From Actinomycetes bacterium (GTDB lineage Bacteria > Actinomycetota > Acidimicrobiia > Acidimicrobiales > Bog-793), in assembly GCA_021829645.1 (NCBI GenBank), contig JAKBPI010000002.1:19568-83567 (forward strand): a stretch of DNA of 64,000 nucleotides. Reading direction: 5' to 3'. Both the position numbers and the translations under genes were made by a program. The notes under the pieces were generated by a model, which saw only the letters and a list, made by a program, of their open reading frames with translations, was not told the DNA's origin and searched no databases. This document shows positions 44,369 through 53,826 of this stretch, one piece after another. How positions within the stretch are numbered: the first letter of the stretch is position 1; each line of letters begins with the position of its first letter.

Positions 44369-46678
44369 ATGTCCGCTTCTCAAGGAAATGATTTACTTTC
44401 GGATTTGAATCCGGAACAGCAAAAAGCGGTGCTATACAGATCCGGGCCATTGGTAGTTTTAGCCGGTGCCGGCTCGGGAAAGACAAGGGTACTGACCAGA
44501 AGAATTGCCTTACTTATTGCCGAAGGAGTGTATCCCGAACAAATTTTGGCCATCACTTTTACCAACAAAGCGGCCGGCGAGATGAAGTCTAGGGTGGAAG
44601 AGCTTTTGGGGGGTCTATCCTCCGGTATGTGGATTTCTACTTTTCATTCAGCCTGTGTCAGGATACTGAGGCGTTCTGCATCACGTTTGGGGTTTGAGCA
44701 GTCTTTTAGCATTTACGACGATACGGAGTCAAGGAGACTCATCGATCTTATCATCGAAGAGTTAAATCTTGATCCCAAACGCCATTCTACAAGGGCAATA
44801 TCGCAAATTATAAGTTCAGCTAAAAACGAGATGCTGACTTGTGAAGACTACGATGAACAGGCATCCAATGAATTCGAAAGAAGAGTAGCTAGGATTTTTT
44901 TTGAATACCAAAAGAGGCTTCGTGAGGCCAATGCTTTTGACTTTGACGATCTGCTTTTTAAAACGGTGCAACTGTTAAAAGAAAACGAAGACTTGGCGGA
45001 GAGTTATCGGGAGAGATTTTTACACTTGCTTGTGGATGAGTATCAAGATACCAATGCCGCTCAGAATGAATTGGTGTCGCTGATAGGGGCGAAAAACAGA
45101 AACGTATGCGTCGTGGGAGACACCGATCAGAGTATCTATGCTTTTAGAGGGGCTGATTTTCGTAACCTGCTGAACTTCAGATCGCTTTTCCCCGAAGCCG
45201 TGACAATCGTGTTGAACCAGAACTATAGATCAACGCAGACAATTTTGGATGCGGCTAACGCCGTGATAGACAACAATGAGTCAAGAGTAAAAAAACAGTT
45301 ATGGTCTGCTCTCGGAGAAGGCGAAAAGATCAGAATTTTCAAAGCTCCCAACGAGTATTATGAAGCCGGGTTTGTGGCCGACGAAATATCCAGGATGACA
45401 ACTCAAAAAGAGGTTTCTTATCAGGATATTGCCGTATTTTATCGGACAAATGCTCAAAGCAGATCCATCGAAGAGGCCCTTATGGACCGCTCGATTCCTT
45501 ATGTGATGTTGGGGGGAGTCAGGTTTTTTGACCGCAAAGAAGTAAAAGACATCCTGGCGTATATGAAACTCACTGACAATCCCAGAGACGAGATTTCTAT
45601 CAGACGTGTCATCAATATCCCCAAGCGGAAAATAGGAGCCAAAACTCTGGACGAAATAAGTCGCTATGCGCAGGAGAACGACTTTTCTTTTTACGAGGCG
45701 CTTTTACATGCCGACGAGTGTTCTGTTACCAAAGCAGCAAAAAGCGGTATCAAGAGTTTCCTTGCACTCTTACAGGCTCTCTCCGGGGTGAAAGAACAAC
45801 CCCCCAAAGATATTTTAGAAGAGGTACTTACGCTTACCTCGTATAGGGATGCCCTGTTGCAAGAAGCCGAGCAAAGCGGGTATGTTCTAAATCAAGCTCT
45901 TTCGCGTCTCGAAGTAATAGATGAGTTGGTCTCGGTAGCGATGGAACATGACGACCTGGAATCCTTTTTGTCTTCCGTTACTTTGGTGGCTGTCACTGAT
46001 GATCTAAGCGATGGAGAGGGAGCGGTTACCCTGATGACCATGCATAGCGCCAAAGGGTTGGAGTTTGACTCGGTTTTCTTGACGGGGATGGAAGAGGGTC
46101 TATTCCCCCATGAACGCTCTCTTTCTGATCCGGATGCTTTGGAGGAAGAACGAAGATTGTGCTATGTGGGTATAACAAGGGCAAAAAAGCGGCTTTACCT
46201 AACGCACACCTATAGCAGGACGATTTTTGGCAGAACTCTTGACAGCCTGCCAAGTCGCTTTCTCAGAGAAATGCCAAAAGAACATATCCGCGATATGTCA
46301 GCCGGTGATGCGCTAAGACAGCCGTATTCAGCAAGCGACTCATATTTTTTCGAAGAACCTGAAGGCAGGGTTTTCGGGTTGGGGAATTTTGTCAAGTCCC
46401 GCCCTTTTGGATCTGAGTCTTTTATCGACAAAAAACCTCCGGAGTTTTTATTCGCCGAGTCGGACGCAGCGGATAGATCAGCAGCTGCTCCTGAGCACAA
46501 CACCATTTTGGACAAAATTCGTCCGGGTGTTATGGTGAGACATGACCGTTACGGGGTCGGAACGATTAAGGAAATAGAAGGTCAAGGACGCAATAGCGTG
46601 GCTATTATCACTTTTCCTGACGGCAGGGAAAGAAAGTTTTTATTGGAAGCAGCACCCCTCGTATTGCTGGAAAACTAA
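44369..46678 (+). CDS. pcrA: ATP-dependent DNA helicase PcrA/UvrD
   Basis: Superfamily 1A helicase of 769 aa. Motifs are LAGAGSGKTRVLTRRI (Walker A), ITFTNKAAGEM (Ia), LLVDEYQDTN (II), VGDTDQSIYAFRGA (III), LNQNYRS (IV), VTLMTMHSAKGLEFD (V) and VGITRAKKRLYLTHT (VI). The C terminus has the Tudor-like RNA polymerase-binding domain (GVMVRHDRYGVGTIKEIEG). It unwinds DNA in repair and transcription-coupled processes. It is monocistronic, with a DUF167 gene converging on it. Confidence 0.95.
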   Translation: MSASQGNDLLSDLNPEQQKAVLYRSGPLVVLAGAGSGKTRVLTRRIALLIAEGVYPEQILAITFTNKAAGEMKSRVEELLGGLSSGMWISTFHSACVRILRRSASRLGFEQSFSIYDDTESRRLIDLIIEELNLDPKRHSTRAISQIISSAKNEMLTCEDYDEQASNEFERRVARIFFEYQKRLREANAFDFDDLLFKTVQLLKENEDLAESYRERFLHLLVDEYQDTNAAQNELVSLIGAKNRNVCVVGDTDQSIYAFRGADFRNLLNFRSLFPEAVTIVLNQNYRSTQTILDAANAVIDNNESRVKKQLWSALGEGEKIRIFKAPNEYYEAGFVADEISRMTTQKEVSYQDIAVFYRTNAQSRSIEEALMDRSIPYVMLGGVRFFDRKEVKDILAYMKLTDNPRDEISIRRVINIPKRKIGAKTLDEISRYAQENDFSFYEALLHADECSVTKAAKSGIKSFLALLQALSGVKEQPPKDILEEVLTLTSYRDALLQEAEQSGYVLNQALSRLEVIDELVSVAMEHDDLESFLSSVTLVAVTDDLSDGEGAVTLMTMHSAKGLEFDSVFLTGMEEGLFPHERSLSDPDALEEERRLCYVGITRAKKRLYLTHTYSRTIFGRTLDSLPSRFLREMPKEHIRDMSAGDALRQPYSASDSYFFEEPEGRVFGLGNFVKSRPFGSESFIDKKPPEFLFAESDAADRSAAAPEHNTILDKIRPGVMVRHDRYGVGTIKEIEGQGRNSVAIITFPDGRERKFLLEAAPLVLLEN

Positions 46679-46701
46679 AAATGAGGGTAGTGGCTTTAGT
46701 G

Positions 46702-46980
46702 TTATATGTGACGGGGGTTGAGGATTTCAACAATCTTGTTTTTTGATTTCAGACCTTTTTTGATCACGACGTTGGCTTTGGGGACTTGATAGTGCTTGGC
46801 CAGTAACTCTATAAGTTCCAAGTTGGCACGATTCTCAATTGGTGAGGATTTGAGGCGGGCTTTTATGCACGGAGCTTCCTGTTGTCGGTCTTCCAAGAAC
46901 TCCAGACAGGATTTTTGTGACGATGTTTGAGCACTAATTGATAAAAGCAGTTTTGGTGCTATATGATGTCTGTATGGCAC
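46702..46980 (-). CDS. DUF167 (YggU-family) protein
   Basis: Small protein of 92 aa with the family core IKARLKSSPIENRANLEL, LAKHYQVPKANVVI and KKGLKSKNKIVEIL. The function of the family is not established. The first 35 residues are less typical and the start may lie further in. It overlaps the start of the divergent gene at 46974 by a few bases. Confidence 0.75.
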   Translation of the reverse strand: MPYRHHIAPKLLLSISAQTSSQKSCLEFLEDRQQEAPCIKARLKSSPIENRANLELIELLAKHYQVPKANVVIKKGLKSKNKIVEILNPRHI

Positions 46981-47678
46981 TCAATATCATTCCCGAAGCA
47001 GCATCTGAAAACGTTCACGATGAGTCATTATCGCACAATCGTTTGGCGGAATCAATACTTGACGTGATCAAGCCTTATCGCTTATTGGAGCACCCTTTTT
47101 ATACAAGGTGGCAAAACGGAGAGCTGCAGATGGAGGAGTTGGCTTATTATGCCTCCCAGTATCGTCTTTTCGAACGTTATTTGCCGAGCTTTTTACTGCG
47201 ACTTACGGCTTGTCTGCCGGAAGGTGAAGCCAGAGACCTCGTGTTGGCCAACTTGGCTGACGAAGAGGGCGATCCGGTTGCTCACATAGACTTGTTTGAG
47301 CGCTTTGCCAATGCAGTCGGGGCGCAGTCGCTTCCGACTTGTGACAGTATGGCTGATGTGATTGTCACGCACGAAAAGTTGTTGGAAAAAGATCCGACGG
47401 CGGCTTTGGCCGGGTTTTTGGCTTACGAAATACAAAGTGCCGAGATCGCCAAAAGTAAATCCAAAGGACTGAAAGAAAATTACGGCATAAGCAACTTCGG
47501 AGCTTCTTTCTGGACTCATCACGCTACCCTGGAAGAAGACCACGCTGCTTGGACGCTCCGGGCAGTTTCTCTGTTGGAAGAAGACGAATCGGTTATTTTG
47601 TCGGCTGTTGAAGAAGTTGCCAAAGCCTGGTGGTCTTTCTTAGACGAACAAGACGCATACTTGGCAAAGACGGCTTAA
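46974..47678 (+). CDS. PqqC/CADD-like haem-oxygenase-fold protein
   Basis: All-helical protein of 234 aa of the TenA/PqqC superfamily. The candidate di-metal ligands are visible: Glu97/98 and His104 in LADEEGDPVAHIDLF, Glu152 in AYEIQSAEI, and His183, Glu187 and His190 in FWTHHATLEEDH. The pattern is closest to CADD-type proteins, which in Chlamydia make p-aminobenzoate from a self tyrosine. No pqq or thi gene is near, and the folate role is inference only. The ATG at 46974 is chosen over an upstream in-frame start at 46938, which would lie inside the divergent gene. Confidence 0.72.
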   Translation: MALNIIPEAASENVHDESLSHNRLAESILDVIKPYRLLEHPFYTRWQNGELQMEELAYYASQYRLFERYLPSFLLRLTACLPEGEARDLVLANLADEEGDPVAHIDLFERFANAVGAQSLPTCDSMADVIVTHEKLLEKDPTAALAGFLAYEIQSAEIAKSKSKGLKENYGISNFGASFWTHHATLEEDHAAWTLRAVSLLEEDESVILSAVEEVAKAWWSFLDEQDAYLAKTA

Positions 47679-47882
47679 GACTTTAGCTTTTAACCCGATC
47701 GGGTGAGCAGTGGTGTCTGACTATGGAACTACTGTGTATCGAGCGCTAAAACACATTCTTCAATGACAATAACATGGAGCAAATAGGTGTTTAGGGAGTG
47801 TCGGAGAATCGCCATCTTTTAAATACTGCTGTTTTATCTAGGCGGCAGAGATAAAAATCCTTATGCATTCAGCTTGTTTCGT

Positions 47883-48425
47883 TTAGTGACCGATGGGGTG
47901 GAATAGGACGTTTTTGTAGTACTTAAGCTCTTCGACACTTTCTTTGATGTCGTCCAAGGCTCGATGTGACGAGTTTTTCTTGGGGGTCTGATAGTAAACC
48001 TTGGGAAACCACCTTTTGGAAAGTTCTTTGATGGTGGAGACGTCTATGGATCTGTAGTGGAAAAAGTTTTCGAGTTCCGGTATATACTTATTGAGGAAGC
48101 GCCTGTCTATGCCGATAGAGTTGCCGCACAGCGGCACTTTAGTGCCTTCTTGAACGTGCTTGCGTAAAAACTCCAAAGTCTGTGCTGTGGCTTCTTCCAA
48201 AGTGGTAGTGGATTGCTTGACGGCCTCTAAAAGTCCGCTTTCGGAGTGCATCTTGATGACAACGTCATCCATTTCGCTCAACTGTTCGTCGGTGGCCGAT
48301 ATCACTATATCCGGTCCGTCATAGATAAAGTCTAAGTTATCGTCGGTAATAAGAGTAGCGATTTCTACAATGACATGACGTTCTAAGTCGAGCCCCGTCA
48401 TTTCTAAGTCTATCCAAGCTAGCAT
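47883..48425 (-). CDS. orn: Oligoribonuclease
   Basis: DEDDh 3'-5' exonuclease of 180 aa, standard length, that degrades di- and short oligoribonucleotides including pGpG. Motif I is LAWIDLEMTGLD (Asp6, Glu8), motif II lies near GNSIGIDRRFL, and motif III HRALDDIKES carries His and Asp. Orn is typical of gamma-proteobacteria and actinobacteria. Confidence 0.95.
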   Translation of the reverse strand: MLAWIDLEMTGLDLERHVIVEIATLITDDNLDFIYDGPDIVISATDEQLSEMDDVVIKMHSESGLLEAVKQSTTTLEEATAQTLEFLRKHVQEGTKVPLCGNSIGIDRRFLNKYIPELENFFHYRSIDVSTIKELSKRWFPKVYYQTPKKNSSHRALDDIKESVEELKYYKNVLFHPIGH

Positions 48426-48557
48426 TTATTGATACTACCTATAATTTCCGGTCTATATAGCGGTTATCATACCTTATTGTCATTCTATAAACTAAATATG
48501 GTCACTGCCCGTTATTCGGGCAAAATGAACTTTGTCATTGAATACAACGGAGAATAA

Positions 48558-48992
48558 GTGGATCTGAAAATTAAAATGTTGGATGCGTCCCTCCCCGCGC
48601 CGCGTTTTGCTAAGAGCGGTGATGCCGGTCTCGACCTCGCCTCTGCCGTTGATGCCGAGATTTTGCCCGGTAACGATAGAAAACTTATCCCTACCGGCGT
48701 TGCTGTGGGTATTCCGCCAGGATATGCCGGGCTTATTTTACCAAGAAGTGGCTTGGCACTCAATCACGGAATCACTTGTCTCAACTCGCCGGGACTTATC
48801 GATTCCGGTTATCGCGGTGAACTCAAGTGTATTCTGGTCAACACCGATCCAAAACAGTCATTTTTCGTAAAACGAGGAGACAGGGTGGCCCAGCTGGTGA
48901 TTATTGAAGTGCCGCAAATCACCCTGCTCCCCGTGGATGAGCTGGAGGCCACAGAGCGCGGCGAACAGGGTTTTGGTCACTCCGGAAGATAG
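48558..48992 (+). CDS. dut: dUTP diphosphatase
   Basis: Trimeric dUTPase of 144 aa. The five motifs are recognisable: KSGDAGLDLASA (1), PRSGLALNHGI (2), NSPGLIDSGYRGELK (3, catalytic Asp), RGDRVAQLVI (4) and the C-terminal arm ATERGEQGFGHSGR (5). The start is GTG with a ggag site. With Dcd at 23809 the organism has both steps from dCTP to dUMP. Confidence 0.96.
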   Translation: MDLKIKMLDASLPAPRFAKSGDAGLDLASAVDAEILPGNDRKLIPTGVAVGIPPGYAGLILPRSGLALNHGITCLNSPGLIDSGYRGELKCILVNTDPKQSFFVKRGDRVAQLVIIEVPQITLLPVDELEATERGEQGFGHSGR

Positions 48993-49006
48993 ACAAAGAG
49001 CGTAAT

Positions 49007-49405
49007 TTAGTGCCCGAGGACTCTGTCCGGTGTTATGTGCAGAACAACTCTTTGATCTCCCGGCTGGTGCCAAGGGTAGTGTTCTTTGTCAATGTACTTC
49101 TTGGCCATTTTGTCGATGAATGAAAAGTCGGGATCTTCCGTAATGGCAGTTACGCTTCCGCGTATTTCAACGTAGCTATACGGGTTTTCCGGATCCAGAA
49201 CAGAAACGGCCACGGTAGCGTTTTGTAGGACATTTTTATACTTTTGTCTGGAAGTGGTTTGGCTGATAAGTATTTCCTGACCGTCCCATTCAAACCACAC
49301 CGGGGAACTGTGAAGTGTGCCGTCTGTGCCCAGCGTGGCCAGATGAGCAAAGCTCTTTGAGTTCAAGATACGATAAGCTGTTTCTGAAACCGTAAGCGGA
49401 GACAT
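49007..49405 (-). CDS. PPOX-class F420-dependent oxidoreductase
   Basis: Split-barrel protein of 132 aa; ATG 49405 chosen because of an aagga site 8 bases upstream. It contains FAHLATLGTDGTLHSSPVWF, RQKYKNVLQNATVAVSVLD and a C-terminal VVLHITPDRVLG. The pattern matches Rv1155-type F420-binding PPOX enzymes rather than PdxH. Substrate unknown. The product probably needs coenzyme F420, supporting an actinobacterial host. Confidence 0.85.
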   Translation of the reverse strand: MSPLTVSETAYRILNSKSFAHLATLGTDGTLHSSPVWFEWDGQEILISQTTSRQKYKNVLQNATVAVSVLDPENPYSYVEIRGSVTAITEDPDFSFIDKMAKKYIDKEHYPWHQPGDQRVVLHITPDRVLGH

Positions 49406-49520
49406 TTGATTCCTTTCAGTCAATAAATATATTCTATTGCTTTTATATCAATATGTGCACTTTAATTCACCGTCGTCGGCTATCAATTTTCTAAGCGCCT
49501 TTCCCGGTTTTATCTGGTGA

Positions 49521-50393
49521 TTAAATCGAAAGGACTTTTTCGGTGAGGGTATCGGCAAAGTCTTGGGCAAACCGAGCCGGGTTGCCTACGTATCTCACCA
49601 TGACCCTGTCTATGCCCATGGCTTTGTAGGTCTCCATTTGTGACAAGAAATTATCCGGTGCATCAAGAGGATTTCCCATAAATGTCATTGTCTTCTCAAT
49701 ACTTTCATAAGACCTATGGTGACGCTCACAATGAGATTTGAGAATAGTGAGTTTGCGGTTCACCTCTTCGGGGCTACCTGCGAATAGGTTGCAGGCATCT
49801 GCGTATTTGGCCACCAATGAAAGGGTCTTTTTCTCTCCCGATCCGCCTACTAAAATTTTTGGATGCGGTTTTGAAAGAGGAGTCGGATGACATATTGTTT
49901 CGTTTAGTCGGTAATGTTTGGAGACGAATTCCCCGTCGTCGTCACTCCACATTTGCAGGCATATCTGTAGTGTCTCTTCTAGTCTTTCGAACCTCTCTGG
50001 CAACGCCGGGAAAGGAACGCCGAGTCCCAGGTGCTCTCTTTCGTACCAAGCGGCCCCCAGTCCGAGCCAAGCTCTTCCTCCGCTCAGCACATCCAGTGTG
50101 GTCACTATTTTGGCCAATAGTGCGGGGTGCCTATATGTGACGCCGGTCACCAAAATAGACAGGTTAATTTTTGAAGTTACCCCGGCTATATAACTAAGCG
50201 AGGTATAGCCCTCCAACATCGGTTCTGTATGGGGGGCTAAAAACTCCATCTGGTAATAGTGGTCCATAAAGGTCATAAGCGACACGCCGGATCCTTCGGC
50301 GATGAGGGCCGCTTCCTTTAAGGCCGGACCGTATTGTCCGGCATCTTTGGTCCATGAAAAATCTACTGTGTGAAACCCAATATTCATTTCCAT
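49521..50393 (-). CDS. LLM-class F420-dependent oxidoreductase
   Basis: Luciferase-like (bacterial luciferase fold) oxidoreductase, 290 aa from the ATG at 50393. It has the F420-type pattern TFMDHYYQM, YIAGVTSKINLSILVTGVTY, LDVLSGGRAWLGLGAAWY and LVGGSGEKKTLSLVAKYAD. The last is typical of F420 rather than FMN users. It is separated by 115 bp from the other F420-type gene in the same direction. Substrate unknown. Confidence 0.87.
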   Translation of the reverse strand: MEMNIGFHTVDFSWTKDAGQYGPALKEAALIAEGSGVSLMTFMDHYYQMEFLAPHTEPMLEGYTSLSYIAGVTSKINLSILVTGVTYRHPALLAKIVTTLDVLSGGRAWLGLGAAWYEREHLGLGVPFPALPERFERLEETLQICLQMWSDDDGEFVSKHYRLNETICHPTPLSKPHPKILVGGSGEKKTLSLVAKYADACNLFAGSPEEVNRKLTILKSHCERHHRSYESIEKTMTFMGNPLDAPDNFLSQMETYKAMGIDRVMVRYVGNPARFAQDFADTLTEKVLSI

Positions 50394-50701
50394 TACGCTA
50401 CTCCAAGAGGATGGTTGTGTCAAACAGATACGGGGGTCTGATTTTTAGATTAAAACACTGTGATGTCGTGAACAGCTACCCGGTTTTTGGATTGGGAGTT
50501 GTCTTCGTCTGTAAACTGCAGCACTCCGGCAACGGGCGATGCAGAGATTCTGTAGAAAATCATGCCGGAGAAGCATCCTGTGGAAATGTTTTGATATAAA
50601 ACGGCATTTTACAATTCTCAAAAGCATAAGTTTTGCTAGTATGCAATTGCGCAAAAAAGTTTTTGCTATCTTAGTCATTGGACTAAAGTTGTTTTTCACG
50701 T

Positions 50702-50777
50702 GCGGACGTGGCTCAGTTGGTAGAGCATCACCTTGCCAAGGTGAGGGTCGCGGGTTCGAATCCCGTCGTCCGCTCCA
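50702..50777 (+). tRNA. tRNA-Gly(GCC)
   Basis: Complete cloverleaf: acceptor GCGGACG/CGTCCGC, D arm with GGCTCAGTTGGTAGAGC, anticodon stem TCACC/GGTGA with loop TTGCCAA (anticodon GCC), T arm GCGGGTTCGAATCCCGT. The 3' CCA is encoded. It reads GGC/GGU. Confidence 0.95.
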
Positions 50778-51022
50778 GTTTAAGATCATCGTACCTCTCA
50801 TTTGTCACCAAAGCTTCAACGTGGATTGCTTAGCGAGACAATGAGCTTGTTTCGCAGAAACGGTTTCAATCTGACGGTAAAGAAACCTTGTTAAATTGCG
50901 CATCGGTATGAGTCATTTCCAACCGTGAAGAATTTGTGCTTATTCCGGCACCCCTCAATAAGCTGATATTTTCGAATGGTGCCAAAAATGTTGATCCGAT
51001 AGAATAGATTGGGTTTTAATTT

Positions 51023-51919
51023 ATGGCATCAAAGATAATGGGAGATATGACCAAGAATCAACCGGTGTATAAGCGACAGCGTTTTTTACTGGAGTTTCTT
51101 TCACGGGTCAACGAAGACATATCGTCAACTGAGCTACAGAAATTGGTATTCCTGCATGCCGTAGTCGCCGATTCAAATTATTATGAATTCGTTCCGTATA
51201 AGTATGGCCCTTACTCGTTTCGTCTCAAAGAGGATTTGGACATACTTGCTCGTGATGGCTTCGTGGCGATAGAACGCTCTAAGACTGCCGTTCGTGCAAG
51301 AGTCGTCAATGCCGTATCAAGCGAGTCATCTTTTAACATTGCCTCAGAACGCGGTGATGACCTTATTCGTAAGGTGTATCGCCTCGATCCCTATTACACA
51401 AAAAACAGTGAGATTATCGAAAGACTCTTTAGCGGGGCAGAAAAAGAAAATTTCACCAGGGCCAAGTCGTCGCATAAAACGTCAGAGCAAGTCCTTTATA
51501 CGATAGGTTACGAGGGCAGAAGCATTGAAGGATTTGCCAATGTATTAATTCGTAACGAAGTCGCCGTACTCTGTGATATTCGGCGAAACCCCATCAGTCG
51601 CAAGTTCATGTTTTCCAAAACTCAGCTCGAACACGTCTTAAAAGAAGTAGGTATCATATATTTGCATTTTCCTGAGTTGGGGATAGAATCTGCTAAGCGA
51701 CGCTTGATTAAGGAAGAGGCCGGTTATGAAGCTCTCTTTGAGGAGTATGCCAACAGACTTTCACATAGTGACCTGTCGGTGAGACAGATAGCGGATTTGT
51801 TATATAAAAATCACAAAATAGCCATTATGTGTTTCGAAAGTACGGCTCAGGCCTGTCACAGGCATGTACTGAGTGATCGCATTGTCGAATCATGTGGGGT
51901 AAAAACTATTGACTTATAA
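51023..51919 (+). CDS. DUF488 protein with N-terminal winged-helix-like domain
   Basis: Two-domain protein of 298 aa. Residues about 15-100 resemble a winged-helix/Panacea-like module (STELQKLVFLHAVV, then EFVPYKYGPYSFRLKEDLDI). Residues about 155-298 are DUF488: VLYTIGYEGRSIEGFANVL, LCDIRRNPISRK and the hallmark CFESTAQACHRH, with two Cys, a Glu and His that could form an active or metal site. It overlaps the next gene by 11 bp, so both are coupled. I know of no proven function for this fusion. It lies just downstream of a tRNA-Gly gene, a usual site for insertion of accessory DNA, though I see no integrase. Confidence 0.78.
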   Translation: MASKIMGDMTKNQPVYKRQRFLLEFLSRVNEDISSTELQKLVFLHAVVADSNYYEFVPYKYGPYSFRLKEDLDILARDGFVAIERSKTAVRARVVNAVSSESSFNIASERGDDLIRKVYRLDPYYTKNSEIIERLFSGAEKENFTRAKSSHKTSEQVLYTIGYEGRSIEGFANVLIRNEVAVLCDIRRNPISRKFMFSKTQLEHVLKEVGIIYLHFPELGIESAKRRLIKEEAGYEALFEEYANRLSHSDLSVRQIADLLYKNHKIAIMCFESTAQACHRHVLSDRIVESCGVKTIDL

Positions 51920-52748
51920 AACAGAACGTATCTATATCCTTGTCAAAACTTACCCTACTATTTCTAAGGAGTATGCAGAACTTGTCTGCACGGCAGGGAT
52001 TCTTGAGACGGGTGAGTGGATCCGTCTTTATCCCATTCCGTTCAGAAAGCTTGACGTAGAGCAACACTACCCCAAATATTCTTGGATGACAGTAGATGTT
52101 GAGCGGAATAAAAGAGACTTTAGACCGGAAACATTTCGACCGGATATTTCCACAATTAAAGTTGAGCCTAAACCGAAAAAGACAGATTGGACACTCAGGC
52201 GTAAAATTATTCTGGGTAATACGGGAGTGTTTACGAGTCTGGAAAAACTGACTGACAGATCGCAACGTGAGTACAGGTCTTTGGCGATTTTTAAGCCATC
52301 CAAGATCCTGGATTTTAAGTGTGAAAAAGTCGAGCGGGAGTGGCCCAAAGATACACTCACCATTCTTAAAGGACTCTCACAACAACAAAATTTTTTTCAG
52401 ACACCAGAAGAGATAGCTAAAGAGTTTAAAGTCGTTAAAAAAGTGCCTTACAGGTTCTCCTATAAATTTGAAGATGACGTTGGACTCCCTGCTACCTTAA
52501 TGATCGAGGACTGGGAAATTGGTATGTTGTATTTTAATTGTTTGAAAAAAGCTGATAATTGTGAAGAAATTGCGCTTGGAAAAGTCAGAGAAAAATATTT
52601 TGATGCCTTTACTAAAGCGGATCTTTATTTTTTTCTCGGCACTACAAAACAGTTTCATTACGTGGCCTCTAATCCTTATATCATCGTAGGTGTGTTTTAT
52701 CCGCCACACCTACCCAATGAGCAGCAGATGTCTTTTTTTGACATCTGA
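51909..52748 (+). CDS. Conserved protein paired with DUF488
   Basis: Uncharacterised protein of 279 aa starting with TTG inside the end of the DUF488 gene. Conserved-looking parts are YILVKTYPTISKEYAELVCT, GEWIRLYPIPFRKL, RPETFRPD and a C-terminal FFLGTTKQFHYVASNPYIIVG. No catalytic motif or membrane segment is obvious, and the protein is rich in Lys and aromatic residues, suggesting nucleic acid contact. From memory, such proteins occur beside DUF488 genes in other bacteria, so the two probably act together. Confidence 0.7.
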   Translation: MTYKTERIYILVKTYPTISKEYAELVCTAGILETGEWIRLYPIPFRKLDVEQHYPKYSWMTVDVERNKRDFRPETFRPDISTIKVEPKPKKTDWTLRRKIILGNTGVFTSLEKLTDRSQREYRSLAIFKPSKILDFKCEKVEREWPKDTLTILKGLSQQQNFFQTPEEIAKEFKVVKKVPYRFSYKFEDDVGLPATLMIEDWEIGMLYFNCLKKADNCEEIALGKVREKYFDAFTKADLYFFLGTTKQFHYVASNPYIIVGVFYPPHLPNEQQMSFFDI

Positions 52749-52955
52749 CAATTGACTGCGGGTATGTATTTGAATTTTGAGATTGTCCGGTGGGTGTGTC
52801 GATGCCTGTCATAGCCGTCCGGTCTTTTCGAAAGTGACAGGTCTGCAATTCGGTGAACTGCTTTGGTGGGTCAATTAAGATGCTAAATGAGCATATGCTA
52901 TTCTTGGTAAGAGACCATAAGTGCCGGTAATGCGAAATTTTATAAGGAATGCCAC

Positions 52956-53753
52956 ATGAAAGGCCAAGACGACAGAGTTGCTTTTTCTGATGACCCTGTA
53001 GGCAACGACTTGAGTGAGGAGAAAGAATACTTTGATGTCATAGGAGACATCCACGGTTGCTATGAAGAATTGAGAGATCTGCTACAGGCTCTGGGCTACG
53101 AGATCGACGGGAACGGTCTTTGTCGTACTGCTGCTTCCCGCCGTAAAGTGGTCTTTCTTGGGGATCTCGTTGACCGGGGACCCATGACACCGGCCGTTTT
53201 GGCTCTTGTCATGGATATGGTCGCCAGCGGCATGGCGCTGTGTATTTTGGGTAATCACGAGGAGAAGTTGCTGCGCGCACTCAAGGGCAGAAAAGTGATA
53301 ATTGATCATGGTCTCCGGGAGAGCATGGAACAGTTGAAAGGCGAGTCGGAACAATTTATAACAGAGGTTATGGGATTCCTGGATTCCCTTTCTGCCCACT
53401 GCCTTCTGGATGGAGGCAAACTCGTGGTAGCCCATGCCGGATTGCCGGAATCGATGCACGGCAAACAATCTCGTTCTGCCAGATCATTTGCACTTTACGG
53501 TAAGACGACCGGTGGAGTCGATGAGTTTGGTCTGCCGGTAAGAGAGAATTGGGCTAAAGATTATCGAGGACAGGCGATGGTGGTTTATGGACACACCCCT
53601 GTTTCGGAGCCGAAATGGCTGAATAAGACCATCTGCTTAGATACAGGCTGCGTCTATGGGGGAAAGCTGACGGCTTTGCGCTATCCCGAACTCGAACTCG
53701 CGAGTATTCCGGCGCGCAGGGTTTATTATGAACGAAGCAGACCGTTTGACTGA
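52956..53753 (+). CDS. Metallophosphoesterase (PrpE/PnkP phosphatase-like)
   Basis: Calcineurin-type phosphatase of 265 aa. The metal-site motifs are complete: GDIHG (30-34), GDLVDRG (69-75), GNHEE (99-103), VVAHAGLPE and YGHTPV. The C-terminal block ICLDTGCVYGGKLTALRYPE matches bis(5'-nucleosyl)-tetraphosphatase PrpE and the phosphatase module of bacterial PnkP. The kinase and ligase modules of PnkP are absent. It probably hydrolyses Ap4A or phosphoester groups on nucleic acids or proteins. Confidence 0.83.
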   Translation: MKGQDDRVAFSDDPVGNDLSEEKEYFDVIGDIHGCYEELRDLLQALGYEIDGNGLCRTAASRRKVVFLGDLVDRGPMTPAVLALVMDMVASGMALCILGNHEEKLLRALKGRKVIIDHGLRESMEQLKGESEQFITEVMGFLDSLSAHCLLDGGKLVVAHAGLPESMHGKQSRSARSFALYGKTTGGVDEFGLPVRENWAKDYRGQAMVVYGHTPVSEPKWLNKTICLDTGCVYGGKLTALRYPELELASIPARRVYYERSRPFD

Positions 53754-53826
53754 CGGGAGTTACGGATCCTTTATGCCGTAAGCATTTACCGTTTACTTAG
53801 CCAGGATATTTTTGACGCTGTAGCTG

